From the NCBI RefSeq assembly GCF_014649955.1, contig NZ_BMUA01000048.1, positions 1 to 36,496 on the forward strand: a stretch of 36,496 nt of DNA. The letters are read 5' to 3'. This DNA is from Streptomyces violascens (GTDB taxonomy: Bacteria > Actinomycetota > Actinomycetes > Streptomycetales > Streptomycetaceae). How positions within the stretch are numbered: position 1 is the stretch's first letter; the number at the start of each line of letters is the position of its first letter. Made by a program: the position numbers and the translations under genes. Positions 20,176 to 28,703 of the stretch are shown here, piece after piece. The notes beneath the pieces are model-generated. The model was not told the origin of the DNA. It searched no databases and saw only the letters and a program-made list of their open reading frames with translations.

Positions 20176-22461
20176 GTGCACCTAGCGATCCCGAGACTCA
20201 CGGATCTGCCCAACAGCGTTCCCGGCGGATGGCTCGGCCTCGCCGGCGGCGGCCTGTTCGCCTGCCTCGCCGTCGTGGCGGTCCTCGCCAACCAGGGCAC
20301 CCCGGCTGAGCGGGCGGAGTTCAACAAGAAGATTGAGGAGACCCTCGGCGGCATCGCCGCCGGGGTCGGCCGGTACCTGTCCGGCCGCGAGCTCAACGGC
20401 GTGCCGCGCAGCGAGGCCACGTGGTGGGCGGCCGGTGCGCCGCTGCCCGATGACCAGAAAACAGAGACCCCGGTCGAGCAGCTCGGCGCCGCGCCGGCAC
20501 CCGGGGTCTCCTTCGATAAGACCCCCGCGCCCGGCCGTGCGCGGCGGGTGGCGCGTGCCGTCACGGCCCCTGTGCGCCTGTTGTACGGGGCGCTCGCGGG
20601 GATAGGGCGCGTGCTGCGGATTTGGCACCGGTGGCCGTATGCCGCGCGCTGTGCGGCGCGGCTCGCGCCATTCGGCATTGCCTGGGGGTGGTGGCGTTTT
20701 CCTGCCGCTACGCAGCTCGCGCTAATTGCCGTTGCGGGGGCGGCAGTTGTCGCGGCTCTCACGAGTCCGGCCGGGCTGGGATGGTGGAAGACGACCCCGG
20801 TATGGACCTATGGGCAGGTTTACGGCCCCGGCCTATGGGTGGTTTTCCGCCAAGCTTTGCGGCTGGAAGACGACGAGCGCCGCGCACGGTGGCTGTCCGT
20901 CCCTGACGACATCACGGCCGACGACGCCCGCATTGTGCTGCGGCTCCCAGCGAAATGGGTGGGCGGCCCTGAGGCGGTGGCGGCGGTCGAGCGCGTCGTC
21001 GAGGAGAGAGTCGCCGGGGAATGGGTCTCGGACTGGGAACGCACCGGGAAAGAGCATTACGTCGCCTGGACGCCGAAGCCCAAGCCGAGGGAAAGGCCGG
21101 TTCTCCCTGAGTCCGTTCCGTGGAAATCCACTGGCGACCCGCGCATGGTATTCGTCGGCCTCACGGTCGAGGGGTACGAGATTGTTGATGCGATTGTTCA
21201 GACGCAGACCGCTACCCCGCACTGGGGTGTGGCGGGTGACACCGGTTCCGGGAAATCCACCGTGCTATATATCCCGGTGGTGCACGGACGCCAGAATGGC
21301 GAGCTGATCGACATCCTCGACACCAAGCGCAATAGCCTCGCCATGGCGGAGGGATATTCGGGCGTCCGAATTCACAAGTCGGTGCGCGAGTGCATCGCTG
21401 CGTTCGCCGAGTTCCTGGCGTCTATGATGGCCGCTGAAGCGGCAGCGGAAAAGGGTGCAGACGAGAGTGTCCGTCGTCAGCTTGTGCCGAGGACACTCGT
21501 TGTGGACGAGCTTCCGACCCTTATCAAATTGGCCTACACGTGGTGGCGCTACGGGCTGAAAGGCAAGGGGACTCCGCCTTTCCTGGACTGGCTCGGAATC
21601 ATTCTCCTTCAGGGCCGCTCCTCGAATCACCGTGTGGTGGTCGGAACGCAGCAATTCGCGAACGCCTATTTCGGCGGCACGATGGAGCGGGCGCAGATCG
21701 GGACCCGTATCGCCGTCGGGCAGCAGGACCGCGTTTCGTGGGGTGTCGCTTTCGGGCAGAACACGCCGGTACTCGGATTCGATACCGAGATCAAGGGCCG
21801 GGGCGCCTACTCTGACAAGCGCAAGGACCCGGAAGCGGACTACCTGTATGTGCGGGAGATCCAACCGAGTTACATCACGCCGTACGTTGCCGAATACCTC
21901 GCACAGTGCCCGCAGGCGCCCGCGTGGTTCGACCGCGGGGAAATGGCGCCGTGGATCACGGACGAGATCCTCGCGGAGGTCAACGAGATCGCGGCCACGG
22001 CCCAGTTCCTGCCGGGCGGTAAGTTCGCCCCGGTCGCGTTCGCGGGTGTCGCGTCCGCCGCACGCCCGGGGGTCACGGGGGGTCCGCCCAGCTCACAGGA
22101 CGCGACAGCCCTCCCCGCGCCAGGCGGCGCGACGGATGCCGCGACAGGCCCCGCAGCCCTGCCGGCAGCTCCGGCCGATCCTGAGGAGGCCGCCCTCCCT
22201 GAGACGTACAGCCTCGCCGAGGCGTACGAAGAGGGGATTCTCCCGTGGAAACCGCAGACCACCCGCAAATACTTCAAGCGCGGTGAGGACCGCGGTATCG
22301 AACGGCCCGGGGGTATCAGCAACGGACAGACCACTTTCTACAGCAAGGAAGAGCTCACCACATGGCTGGCCGAATGGCACCGCTGGCAGGAGGAGAACCC
22401 CGCCCCTGGCTCCCGCAAGGAGTCGCAACCGGCACAGCCAGAAGGGGCGAGTAATGGGTGA
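20176..22461 (+). CDS. TcpA-like coupling ATPase of the FtsK/HerA superfamily
   Basis: This is a 761-residue protein; the GTG at 20176 follows an AGAGGGGG ribosome site. Hydrophobic helices lie at about residues 14-38 and 170-200. The P-loop GDTGSGKST is at residues 354-362 and Walker B TLVVDELPT at about 440-448, with a Gln-containing sensor strand VVVGTQQFA. The C-terminus (from about residue 675, YSLAEAYEEG) looks like a MerR/excisionase-type helix-turn-helix that could bind the plasmid transfer site. It is not close to the translocase at 6118; motifs and layout differ. Next to the type IV secretion operon it is the natural coupling protein that brings DNA to the channel. Confidence 0.87.
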   Translation: MHLAIPRLTDLPNSVPGGWLGLAGGGLFACLAVVAVLANQGTPAERAEFNKKIEETLGGIAAGVGRYLSGRELNGVPRSEATWWAAGAPLPDDQKTETPVEQLGAAPAPGVSFDKTPAPGRARRVARAVTAPVRLLYGALAGIGRVLRIWHRWPYAARCAARLAPFGIAWGWWRFPAATQLALIAVAGAAVVAALTSPAGLGWWKTTPVWTYGQVYGPGLWVVFRQALRLEDDERRARWLSVPDDITADDARIVLRLPAKWVGGPEAVAAVERVVEERVAGEWVSDWERTGKEHYVAWTPKPKPRERPVLPESVPWKSTGDPRMVFVGLTVEGYEIVDAIVQTQTATPHWGVAGDTGSGKSTVLYIPVVHGRQNGELIDILDTKRNSLAMAEGYSGVRIHKSVRECIAAFAEFLASMMAAEAAAEKGADESVRRQLVPRTLVVDELPTLIKLAYTWWRYGLKGKGTPPFLDWLGIILLQGRSSNHRVVVGTQQFANAYFGGTMERAQIGTRIAVGQQDRVSWGVAFGQNTPVLGFDTEIKGRGAYSDKRKDPEADYLYVREIQPSYITPYVAEYLAQCPQAPAWFDRGEMAPWITDEILAEVNEIAATAQFLPGGKFAPVAFAGVASAARPGVTGGPPSSQDATALPAPGGATDAATGPAALPAAPADPEEAALPETYSLAEAYEEGILPWKPQTTRKYFKRGEDRGIERPGGISNGQTTFYSKEELTTWLAEWHRWQEENPAPGSRKESQPAQPEGASNG

Positions 22462-22828
22462 CTTCGACCGGACGGTAAAACTCCTCACGCACGGGGGAAG
22501 TGACCTGAAGGGGCATCGGGCGGTATTCGTTTCGGTGGACCTCATGTACGGAACCCTTTCCGTCTACGGTGCTGATGAATACGCCGAGACGGCACCCGCT
22601 CTCGTCGGCGCGGGTTGGCATATGCGGTGGCCGATCCCGCCTCTCGACAACAACCAGGCAAACACCCTCTTGAAAGACATCGCCCCGCACGTGCAGACCC
22701 TGTACAAAATGGTGTCCATTCGGGATGAGCCCCTCGGGGTGATTCTCTACGGAGGTGCCGGAACGTCTATTGATGCGATCCAGCGTAAATGCGCGGCAGC
22801 CTGGCAGGGGTTCTGTCAGGCCTCGTAG
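22454..22828 (+). CDS. Small hypothetical protein coupled to the coupling ATPase
   Basis: This is a 124-residue protein. The ATG at 22454 overlaps the previous gene by 8 bases and follows GAAGGGG. It is soluble and mixed alpha/beta (VFVSVDLMYGTLSVYGAD), without Cys clusters or membrane spans. It is followed by a bidirectional hairpin. Coupling suggests a partner of the ATPase. No family is recognised. Confidence 0.72.
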   Translation: MGDFDRTVKLLTHGGSDLKGHRAVFVSVDLMYGTLSVYGADEYAETAPALVGAGWHMRWPIPPLDNNQANTLLKDIAPHVQTLYKMVSIRDEPLGVILYGGAGTSIDAIQRKCAAAWQGFCQAS

Positions 22829-22839
22829 GGGGTAATGAA

Positions 22840-22886
22840 AAAGGCGGCTGCAGCGCGGGTGGCTATTCCGTGCTGTAGCCGCCTTT
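22840..22886. terminator. Bidirectional terminator between convergent genes
   Basis: A 15-bp stem with one G/T position (22840-22854 with 22872-22886; outer half AAAGGCGGCT) has A-rich DNA on its left and TTT on its right. It serves both the plus-strand gene ending at 22828 and the minus-strand gene whose stop at 22863 lies inside the loop. Confidence 0.8.
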
Positions 22887-23303
22887 GTGCACCGGAGAGC
22901 CGGGTAAGTTGTTGATTATCTCCGAGGGGACTCCGAATGCTCTGGACAGTATGGGAATCCAGCGCCTGGGAAGAGTCCGGCGCCCTCGCTCCACGTCGCA
23001 ATAGGTGGACGCGCGCACCCCGAGACGGTCGGCAATATCGCGCTGACGCAGCCCGGCCACCATGCGGAGAACTCGCAATGTCAGGGCGTCGGCCTCGATC
23101 AGAGCGAATGCGGGAACGCCAAAGAGGAACGCGAGATTGCGGAGTGTGGCAGGCCGGGGGAATTTCCCGGTCGTCTCCCACGTCGAGACTGCGGCGCGTG
23201 AGGTGCCCAGGGCCGCGGCCACATCCTCTTGAGTCATCCGGCTGCGGGAACGCAGTTCCCGCAGCGCGTCACGGCGTATGCGCACCGTCGGCGTCCCCCG
23301 CAT
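22863..23303 (-). CDS. Repressor-like protein with two XRE helix-turn-helix domains
   Basis: This is a 146-residue minus-strand protein made of two HTH domains in tandem. The first covers residues about 10-60 (RDALRELRSRSRMTQEDVAA, then TSRAAVSTWETTGKFPRP). The second covers about 72-125 (LRVLRMVAGLRQRDIADRLG, then ASTYCDVERGRRTLPRR). Each begins with the usual LRxLRxxxxxxQxDxA pattern. There is no ligand domain, so it could bind paired operator half-sites as one chain. It is transcribed away from the secretion operon, with the TGATCA repeats in between, and is the likely switch of that operon. Its -10-like box TAGAGT (minus strand, 23324-23329) leaves a leader of only about 15 bases and no ribosome site, so it may be leaderless-like. 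Confidence 0.87.
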   Translation of the reverse strand: MRGTPTVRIRRDALRELRSRSRMTQEDVAAALGTSRAAVSTWETTGKFPRPATLRNLAFLFGVPAFALIEADALTLRVLRMVAGLRQRDIADRLGVRASTYCDVERGRRTLPRRWIPILSRAFGVPSEIINNLPGSPVHKGGYSTE

Positions 23304-23334
23304 CGTTCAGCACTGTGGGCCGCACTCTAGCGCC

Positions 23335-23369
23335 CTTGATCATCGGTGGCCGAAATGCCACCGATCAAG
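23335..23369. promoter_or_regulatory. Inverted repeat upstream of the double-HTH gene
   Basis: CTTGATCATCGGTGGC (23335-23350) pairs with GCCACCGATCAAG (23357-23369) except for a 3-base bulge. The left arm contains TGATCA, also found in the two direct repeats 80 bases away. It is a candidate autoregulatory site. Confidence 0.5.
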
Positions 23370-23412
23370 CCACGTACGGGAGTTGACGGGGACACATGCC
23401 GTGCGAACTTCT

Positions 23413-23452
23413 TTGACGCTGATCATGACGGCGCATAGGGTCGCTGATCATG
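23413..23452 (+). promoter_or_regulatory. Promoter of the secretion operon with two direct-repeat operators
   Basis: The -35-like TTGACG (23413-23418) and the -10-like TAGGGT (23436-23441) are 17 bases apart, a good fit to the Streptomyces housekeeping consensus. CGCTGATCATG occurs twice, at 23417-23427 overlapping the -35 and at 23442-23452 just after the -10, with 14 bases between the copies (25 bases start to start). A repressor bound to both would block the promoter. The double-HTH protein encoded upstream is the obvious candidate. Confidence 0.68.
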
Positions 23453-23486
23453 CGCCCACTGGGCCGACTTCGGGGGAGGTGTAGGG

Positions 23487-24599
23487 ATGCCAACGATTGC
23501 CACGGTGTTCCGGAAAATTGCCGGTCTGCCAGAACCAGAAAGCAAGACCGGCAATGCGCCCGCTGCGCCCGCGCCGTCCGCTGCGCCCGCGCCGTCCGTC
23601 GGCCGTCCGGCCTCGAACCCCTGGGAGAGCGCAGGCGCCGAACTGCGCGGGCAGACCACCACGGTTCCCCGCCCGGCGCCCTCCTCCACTGCCTCCCGGA
23701 CACCATGGGTGCAGCACGAGGAGAAGAAGGGGACTGTCGTCGCGCGGCGGTTCGGCCGTGGCCTCCTGTTTACCGTGCTTGGCCTCGCCGTGATCACCGG
23801 AGTGCGGTCCTGGTTCATCCCGCCCAAGGCGGCCACACCGCCGCCCGCTCCCTCCGCCACCGGCCCCACCTACCCGACCGCCGACGCCCAGGCCGTGGCG
23901 GCGCGTTTCTCGCGCGCCTACCTCGGATGGGACGAGGCCAAGACCGCCGACCGCGCCGCGCTCCTGGCCGCCGTGCTGCCCGCTGACTCGGACACCGGCA
24001 TGGGATGGGACGGACACGGTCGCCAGGACGTACTAGCGGTGCAGCCGGGCACGGTCACCCCCGGCACCCAGCATCAGGCCCGGGTACGGGTCGATGTCCT
24101 GATCCGCCCCGTCTTGCCGTCACCCGACGGCAAGGCTCCGGCGCCCGAGTCCCCGGCCCGATGGGTCGGCCTCGATGTGCCAGTGGTCGAAACCGGCGGC
24201 CGGGTCATCGTCTCGGGAAGGCCCGGCCTCGTCGGCATCCCCAAGTCCGGCCCCAAGGGACCGGAGTTGACCATCCCCAAGCCCGACGCCGATCTGTCCG
24301 CCGCAACGCAAACCGTCGTGTCCAAGTTCCTGGCCGCGTACGCCGGAGGCGGCGATGTCGATGCCGTCACCGCGCCCGGTGCCTCGGTTCCTCCGCTCCC
24401 CGACGGAGTGAAATTCAAGAGCCTCGACTCCTGGACGGCCGACGCCGGCACCGGCGACGACCGCACCGGAACGGCCCTTGTCACCTGGACGATCGGCAAC
24501 GCCTCGATCTCCCAGACCTACCGGGTGGAGCTCACCCGGGTGAGCACTGCGGATGCCCAGCGGTGGCAAGTCACCGCCGTACGCGGCGGCACGTCCTGA
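23487..24599 (+). CDS. TcpC-like (VirB8-fold) conjugation membrane protein
   Basis: This is a 370-residue protein; the ATG at 23487 follows GGGGGAGG. A Pro/Ala-rich cytoplasmic region (residues 1-85) carries a perfect tandem repeat, and one membrane helix is at about 87-110 (GRGLLFTVLGLAVITGV). After it come two NTF2-like domains (about 130-240 and 255-368), the arrangement of TcpC and VirB8 proteins, which form the core of Gram-positive type IV secretion channels. It is the first gene of the secretion operon. Confidence 0.85.
   Translation: MPTIATVFRKIAGLPEPESKTGNAPAAPAPSAAPAPSVGRPASNPWESAGAELRGQTTTVPRPAPSSTASRTPWVQHEEKKGTVVARRFGRGLLFTVLGLAVITGVRSWFIPPKAATPPPAPSATGPTYPTADAQAVAARFSRAYLGWDEAKTADRAALLAAVLPADSDTGMGWDGHGRQDVLAVQPGTVTPGTQHQARVRVDVLIRPVLPSPDGKAPAPESPARWVGLDVPVVETGGRVIVSGRPGLVGIPKSGPKGPELTIPKPDADLSAATQTVVSKFLAAYAGGGDVDAVTAPGASVPPLPDGVKFKSLDSWTADAGTGDDRTGTALVTWTIGNASISQTYRVELTRVSTADAQRWQVTAVRGGTS
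23562..23597 (+). repeat. Perfect 18-bp tandem repeat in the tcpC-like gene
   Basis: GCTGCGCCCGCGCCGTCC occurs at 23562-23579 and again at 23580-23597, encoding AAPAPS twice in the cytoplasmic linker. Slippage here would change linker length by multiples of 6 residues without a frameshift. Confidence 0.9.
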
Positions 24600-24687
24600 C
24601 GGACATGTGTCCAGCTCACCGAGTATGAGTGCCCGTCATACGCCTGGTCATCCTGCCAACCACCGAACGAAATAAGGGGGAATCCCC

Positions 24688-24927
24688 GTGCACGTCTTGG
24701 CGCTGACTACCGGAGCCGAGCTCAAGAACTGGATTTTGATTGTCGCCGGAAACGTTTTCATGGCGTTCCTGGCGGTGAGGGCCATCGGGTGCTTCATCAA
24801 AGACGACTACGGAAAAATGATCACGCTGGCGGTCATGGCCGTGTTCGTCGGCGCCCTGGTGTGGGTGCCGGACGGCGTGAAGGTCGTACTCACCGGGGTG
24901 TGGGACAAGGTCAGCGGGTCGGCCTGA
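24688..24927 (+). CDS. Small two-helix membrane protein of the secretion operon
   Basis: This is a 79-residue protein; the GTG at 24688 follows AAGGGGGAA. It has two hydrophobic helices (about residues 15-34 and 44-62), a charged turn between them (CFIKDDYGK) and a short amphipathic end. Size and topology match the small TcpD-like or VirB2/TrbC-like membrane subunits of type IV systems. I cannot tell a pilin from a scaffold subunit. Confidence 0.8.
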   Translation: MHVLALTTGAELKNWILIVAGNVFMAFLAVRAIGCFIKDDYGKMITLAVMAVFVGALVWVPDGVKVVLTGVWDKVSGSA

Positions 24928-24928
24928 C

Positions 24929-25498
24929 ATGCGCCTGGGACAGACCTACACCGAGCACTTCCGCATCGAGACGCGGCAACACGAGATTCTGGGAATGGAC
25001 CTCGGCGAGGGCATCCCGCGCCGCGCCCTCCTCCTCGGGATGGCGCTGTATGTGGTGTGGGACGGGGCCCTGCTCCTGCTCCTCGGGTTGCCCTCACGGT
25101 TCACGGCGACCCTCTACATCCTGCCGCCGCTCGTCACCGTCGTGTACGGCGTGCAGCGATCCCGCCGTACCGACCGGCGATGGAACATCACCAATTGGTC
25201 TCTGACGGTCCGCTACCTCGTCCTCGGCCACCGGCCCGTCATCAACGGCGGCCGTCGCGCGGCCACCCGGAGCGAATGGCTGGGCCGCCGCGCCCGGTGG
25301 GAGAGCAAGACGCAGACGCTCGCGCGGTCGGCTGCGCTCGGCGGTCTCGTCGAGCGGTGGCTCGGGGACAAGGACGTACCGGCCGGGGCCGGGGCCCCGA
25401 TTCACCTGGCCGCCCGGCCGCGGCTGTACGGCCCGGATGCCGTGGCCCGTGCCCACGGTCGCAAAGCACACCGCAACGAGAACGAGGGGGACGCATGA
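24929..25498 (+). CDS. TcpE-like membrane protein
   Basis: This is a 189-residue protein whose ATG is 1 base after the previous stop. The N-terminal part (YTEHFRIETRQHEILGMDLG) is typical of TcpE proteins. Two membrane helices follow (about residues 31-52 and 56-73), then a basic cytoplasmic part (SRRTDRRWN, RRAATRSEW). TcpE binds other core proteins in the pCW3 model system. It overlaps the next gene by ATGA. Confidence 0.83.
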   Translation: MRLGQTYTEHFRIETRQHEILGMDLGEGIPRRALLLGMALYVVWDGALLLLLGLPSRFTATLYILPPLVTVVYGVQRSRRTDRRWNITNWSLTVRYLVLGHRPVINGGRRAATRSEWLGRRARWESKTQTLARSAALGGLVERWLGDKDVPAGAGAPIHLAARPRLYGPDAVARAHGRKAHRNENEGDA

Positions 25499-28062
25499 GT
25501 GTGATTCAGCGGATCGGGACGTTCCTCGGCGTGGGCGGTGACAGAAGCGCGCCGCCCGCGGAGTATGTCGCCCTCGCGGACGGTCTGATCGTGACGACGT
25601 CCCACGCAGAGGCCTGGTACATCCTCGACTCGTCCAACACCGATCTTATGGACCCGACCGCCCGGGATGGCGAGTTGGACCAGGCGGTGAGCGCCCTCGC
25701 GCGCACTCTCGTCGGCTATGACTGCCACCTGCGTGTTCTGTGGTCCCCTCTGCACGCCGAGGACTACCTCGCCGAGGCAGAGACGTTGTTCAGCGCCGGG
25801 AAATGGCGGGAGTGGGCCGACCTGCGGGTCAGGCGCCTCGAACAGATCGGGCTACCGGCCCGTCACCTCCTGCTCGGAGTCCGGCTCACCGAACGCACCG
25901 GACAGACCGCGAAGCTCAGCGGGCGGGGCCAGGAGGCTCTCGGGATCTCCTCGACAGCGGTCTCGTCCCGCGAACTGGCCCGGCTGGACGCGGTGATGCG
26001 CCGCCTCGGCCGGCGCCTCGAAGCCACCCCGTGGAAGGCACAGCCCGCGAGCGTCGAAATGCTCGCGTGGACGATCTCCCGCGAGCAGCACCGCGCCGCG
26101 TCCCTCCCGGCCGCCACCGCCGGGACGATCAGCGGGGCCAAACTGGCCGGGTTGACCAGGGGCCGCATTCTGCCCTACCCCGATCACCTGCGCGTGCTCG
26201 ACACCGACGGCAACACCGCGGCATGGGTCGCGGTCCTCGCCATGACCGGGTTCCCCTCCGAGATGGAGGTTCCGGGCAACGGTGAGTGGCTGCGCGTCCT
26301 CTCCGAGATCAATTACGTGCCGGAGGTCGACGAGGACCTCCCCGAGGACATGGACCCGTCCAGCCTGATACTCCCGGTCAGCCCCGAAGCCTCTGTCAGG
26401 TTCCGGGTGTTGCACAAGAAGGAGGCCCGAAAGAAGGTCGACGACCAGCGACGTGCGGCCAAGGAACAGCGCAAGTCCGCCGCGAAGCAGTCCGCCGAGG
26501 ACCCCGGGCTCGACATCGAGGAGACCGAAGGCAGGATGGCGCAGCTCAAGCGCGACCTGTCGCGTGAGGACGTCACCCTCGTTGAGGACCACCCGCGGCT
26601 CGTCGTCACGAGTACCGAGTCACTCGACGACCTGCGCGCCCAGATCGACGCGGTGGTCACCTTCTACGGCGGTATCGGGATCGAGGTCATCGTCGGGGAG
26701 GAGGAACAGCGGGAATTGTGGCTGGAGTCGCAGCCCGGCGACCAACTCCGCGTGCCGGACCTGGGGCACACACGGGACGTGACCGCGCTCGCCGGGTCCT
26801 GGTGGTGGGGCGGCGCCAAGGTCGGCGACGACCAGGGCCCCATCATCGGGTACCTCACCGGAAGCACGCAGGGGGTGTTCCGGAACGACGTCACCGCGGG
26901 CAGCGACAGGGGCGACGCCACGACAACGGCGTACGTCGGCAGGTCCGGCCGGGGCAAGTCCACGGCCATGATGGTCAGCCTCCTGGACGCGGGATTCCGC
27001 GGCTCGTACGCCCTCCTGCTGGATTTCAAGGGCGACATGGGGGGCTTGGTCACGGCTGCTCGCCACTACGGACTCAATGCCCATCTGATCGAGACCGGGC
27101 CCAAGTTCGCCGGTGCCGCCGACCTGTTCACCCTCCTGGACCGTGAGGGAACAGAGATCGCACAGGTGGAGGTGCCGGCACAGCTCACGATCGTGTGCCC
27201 GCCCCACCTGCGGGCCGCGGGCGCCGAGACACCGATCACCCGAGCCACCAACGCCGTGATCGCGCAGGCCGTCGAGCGGGGCGAGCGTCCCGCTACCTGG
27301 CAGGTGATCGAGTACCTGCGGAAGCAGGACGACAAGCTCGCCCGGGAGACCGGTGAGGCACTGTTCGAGATCAGCAAGAACGCGTTGGGCAGCCCCTTCA
27401 TGGGCCGCCCCACCGGCGAGACAGAGCCGCTCGCCCCGACCCCGGGAATCTGGGTGGTGCAGATGCCCGGCCTCAAGCTGCCCACGATCGAGACGCCCGA
27501 GCCCGAATGGACGCCCATTCAGCGGCAGTCTGTTGCCCTTATGCACAGCATGCTCGCCTACGGCGTGACTACCGCCGGACGCCGTGACCTGCGCGGACTG
27601 CGAAAAATTGTTGCAGTGCCCGAAGTCCACGTTCTGACCGCAACCCGCCAGGGCCAAGGGTTCCTCGGCTACATCGCCCGCGTCGGCCGCGCCCTGCAAA
27701 CGAGCCTCCTCCTGGACACCCAGGACTGCGAGTCCTTCATCAAACTCGTGGGCGTTGTCGAGCAGTTGACCACCGTGTTCGGGTTCCAGCTCACCACCAA
27801 GGAGCAACAGGACGCGATGGGCGAGCTGCTCGGCCTGCCCAAGGGCGAGCACACCCGCGCCCTGATCCAGAGAGTTGGTCTTCTGCCGGACGGCGAGATC
27901 CGGCACGGGCACTGCATCGCCCGCGATCGCCGTTTCGCCGCTGCCACTGTCCAATTCGACATTCCCTCACAGGAGTTGGCGGACATGCTCGACACCTCGC
28001 CGAAGGCGTTCGAGGACCAGGACCAGGCCGACGGCGTCCCCCTGGAAAAGGCGGGTGTATGA
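25495..28062 (+). CDS. VirB4/TcpF-like secretion ATPase
   Basis: This is an 855-residue protein whose ATG at 25495 is part of an ATGA overlap. The N-terminal half (residues 1-420) is the VirB4 scaffold region and includes a charged coiled-coil insertion at about 300-350. The P-loop is GRSGRGKST at residues 482-490, followed by LLLDFKGDMGGLV, the strand typical of HerA/VirB4 ATPases. It powers channel assembly or pilin handling at the inner face of the membrane. It is the largest protein of the operon, consistent with VirB4 relatives (700-900 residues). Confidence 0.9.
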   Translation: MSVIQRIGTFLGVGGDRSAPPAEYVALADGLIVTTSHAEAWYILDSSNTDLMDPTARDGELDQAVSALARTLVGYDCHLRVLWSPLHAEDYLAEAETLFSAGKWREWADLRVRRLEQIGLPARHLLLGVRLTERTGQTAKLSGRGQEALGISSTAVSSRELARLDAVMRRLGRRLEATPWKAQPASVEMLAWTISREQHRAASLPAATAGTISGAKLAGLTRGRILPYPDHLRVLDTDGNTAAWVAVLAMTGFPSEMEVPGNGEWLRVLSEINYVPEVDEDLPEDMDPSSLILPVSPEASVRFRVLHKKEARKKVDDQRRAAKEQRKSAAKQSAEDPGLDIEETEGRMAQLKRDLSREDVTLVEDHPRLVVTSTESLDDLRAQIDAVVTFYGGIGIEVIVGEEEQRELWLESQPGDQLRVPDLGHTRDVTALAGSWWWGGAKVGDDQGPIIGYLTGSTQGVFRNDVTAGSDRGDATTTAYVGRSGRGKSTAMMVSLLDAGFRGSYALLLDFKGDMGGLVTAARHYGLNAHLIETGPKFAGAADLFTLLDREGTEIAQVEVPAQLTIVCPPHLRAAGAETPITRATNAVIAQAVERGERPATWQVIEYLRKQDDKLARETGEALFEISKNALGSPFMGRPTGETEPLAPTPGIWVVQMPGLKLPTIETPEPEWTPIQRQSVALMHSMLAYGVTTAGRRDLRGLRKIVAVPEVHVLTATRQGQGFLGYIARVGRALQTSLLLDTQDCESFIKLVGVVEQLTTVFGFQLTTKEQQDAMGELLGLPKGEHTRALIQRVGLLPDGEIRHGHCIARDRRFAAATVQFDIPSQELADMLDTSPKAFEDQDQADGVPLEKAGV

Positions 28063-28703
28063 CCATGACCAAGATCGTGCGCACATCCACCGCGGCGGCC
28101 GGACTCGCTGCGACGCTCCTCCTCGCGTCCGGCTGCTCCTCACACGACAGTGACCGCCAGGACCACGGGGCCCCAGCCCCCTCGGCGAGCACACCCGACA
28201 CCAGGGCGGCCGTGATCCAGACGGCCCGCAGCTATCAGGAGGCAGCCCTCCGGCAGGACTGGCGGGCCGCCTGCGGCCTGAGTACGGCACGGCTGCGCGG
28301 CGGATCGGTCGAGGACTGCATCAAGGCGAGCACCGCGAGCACCCCCTCGCCCGGGACGTCGAGCACTCCCACGCCCGAGGCCGATCCCCCGCGCTATGCC
28401 GACGGGTCAACCCCCAAGCCGAGGGCAACCCACACCACCGGGGGACCCGACCGCGCCGACACCGGCCCCGTCACCGCCTCGGCCGCCGACCTCGTCAAGG
28501 CGCCGGCAGCCGGAGACCATCCGGCCGGGTGGGGGGCCCTTGTCACCTACACCGTGACGTGGCCCGGCAAGCCGCCCACCACCTCACGCAACGCGCTGCG
28601 CCTGGTGGACGAGGGCGGAACCTGGCGGGTCGACCAATACGAGGACGTACAGGCGGGCGACGAGGGACACGGCTCCCCCGTCCTTGCCGCACTGGGGGGA
28701 TAA
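28059..28703 (+). CDS. Lipoprotein of the secretion operon
   Basis: This is a 214-residue protein coupled to the previous gene by ATGA. A basic start and hydrophobic stretch end in the lipobox LLASGC with Cys26, so it should be a lipid-anchored protein outside the membrane. The rest is Thr/Pro/Ser-rich in the middle and ends in an NTF2-like beta segment (WGALVTYTVTWPG, then GGTWRVDQYEDV). Lipoproteins of this kind occur in many actinobacterial transfer operons without a proven role. Confidence 0.85.
   Translation: MTMTKIVRTSTAAAGLAATLLLASGCSSHDSDRQDHGAPAPSASTPDTRAAVIQTARSYQEAALRQDWRAACGLSTARLRGGSVEDCIKASTASTPSPGTSSTPTPEADPPRYADGSTPKPRATHTTGGPDRADTGPVTASAADLVKAPAAGDHPAGWGALVTYTVTWPGKPPTTSRNALRLVDEGGTWRVDQYEDVQAGDEGHGSPVLAALGG

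Noticed and set aside
26620..27954. Minus-strand open frame opposite the VirB4-like gene
   Set aside because: The plus strand has a complete ATPase with its P-loop. The minus frame is low-complexity.
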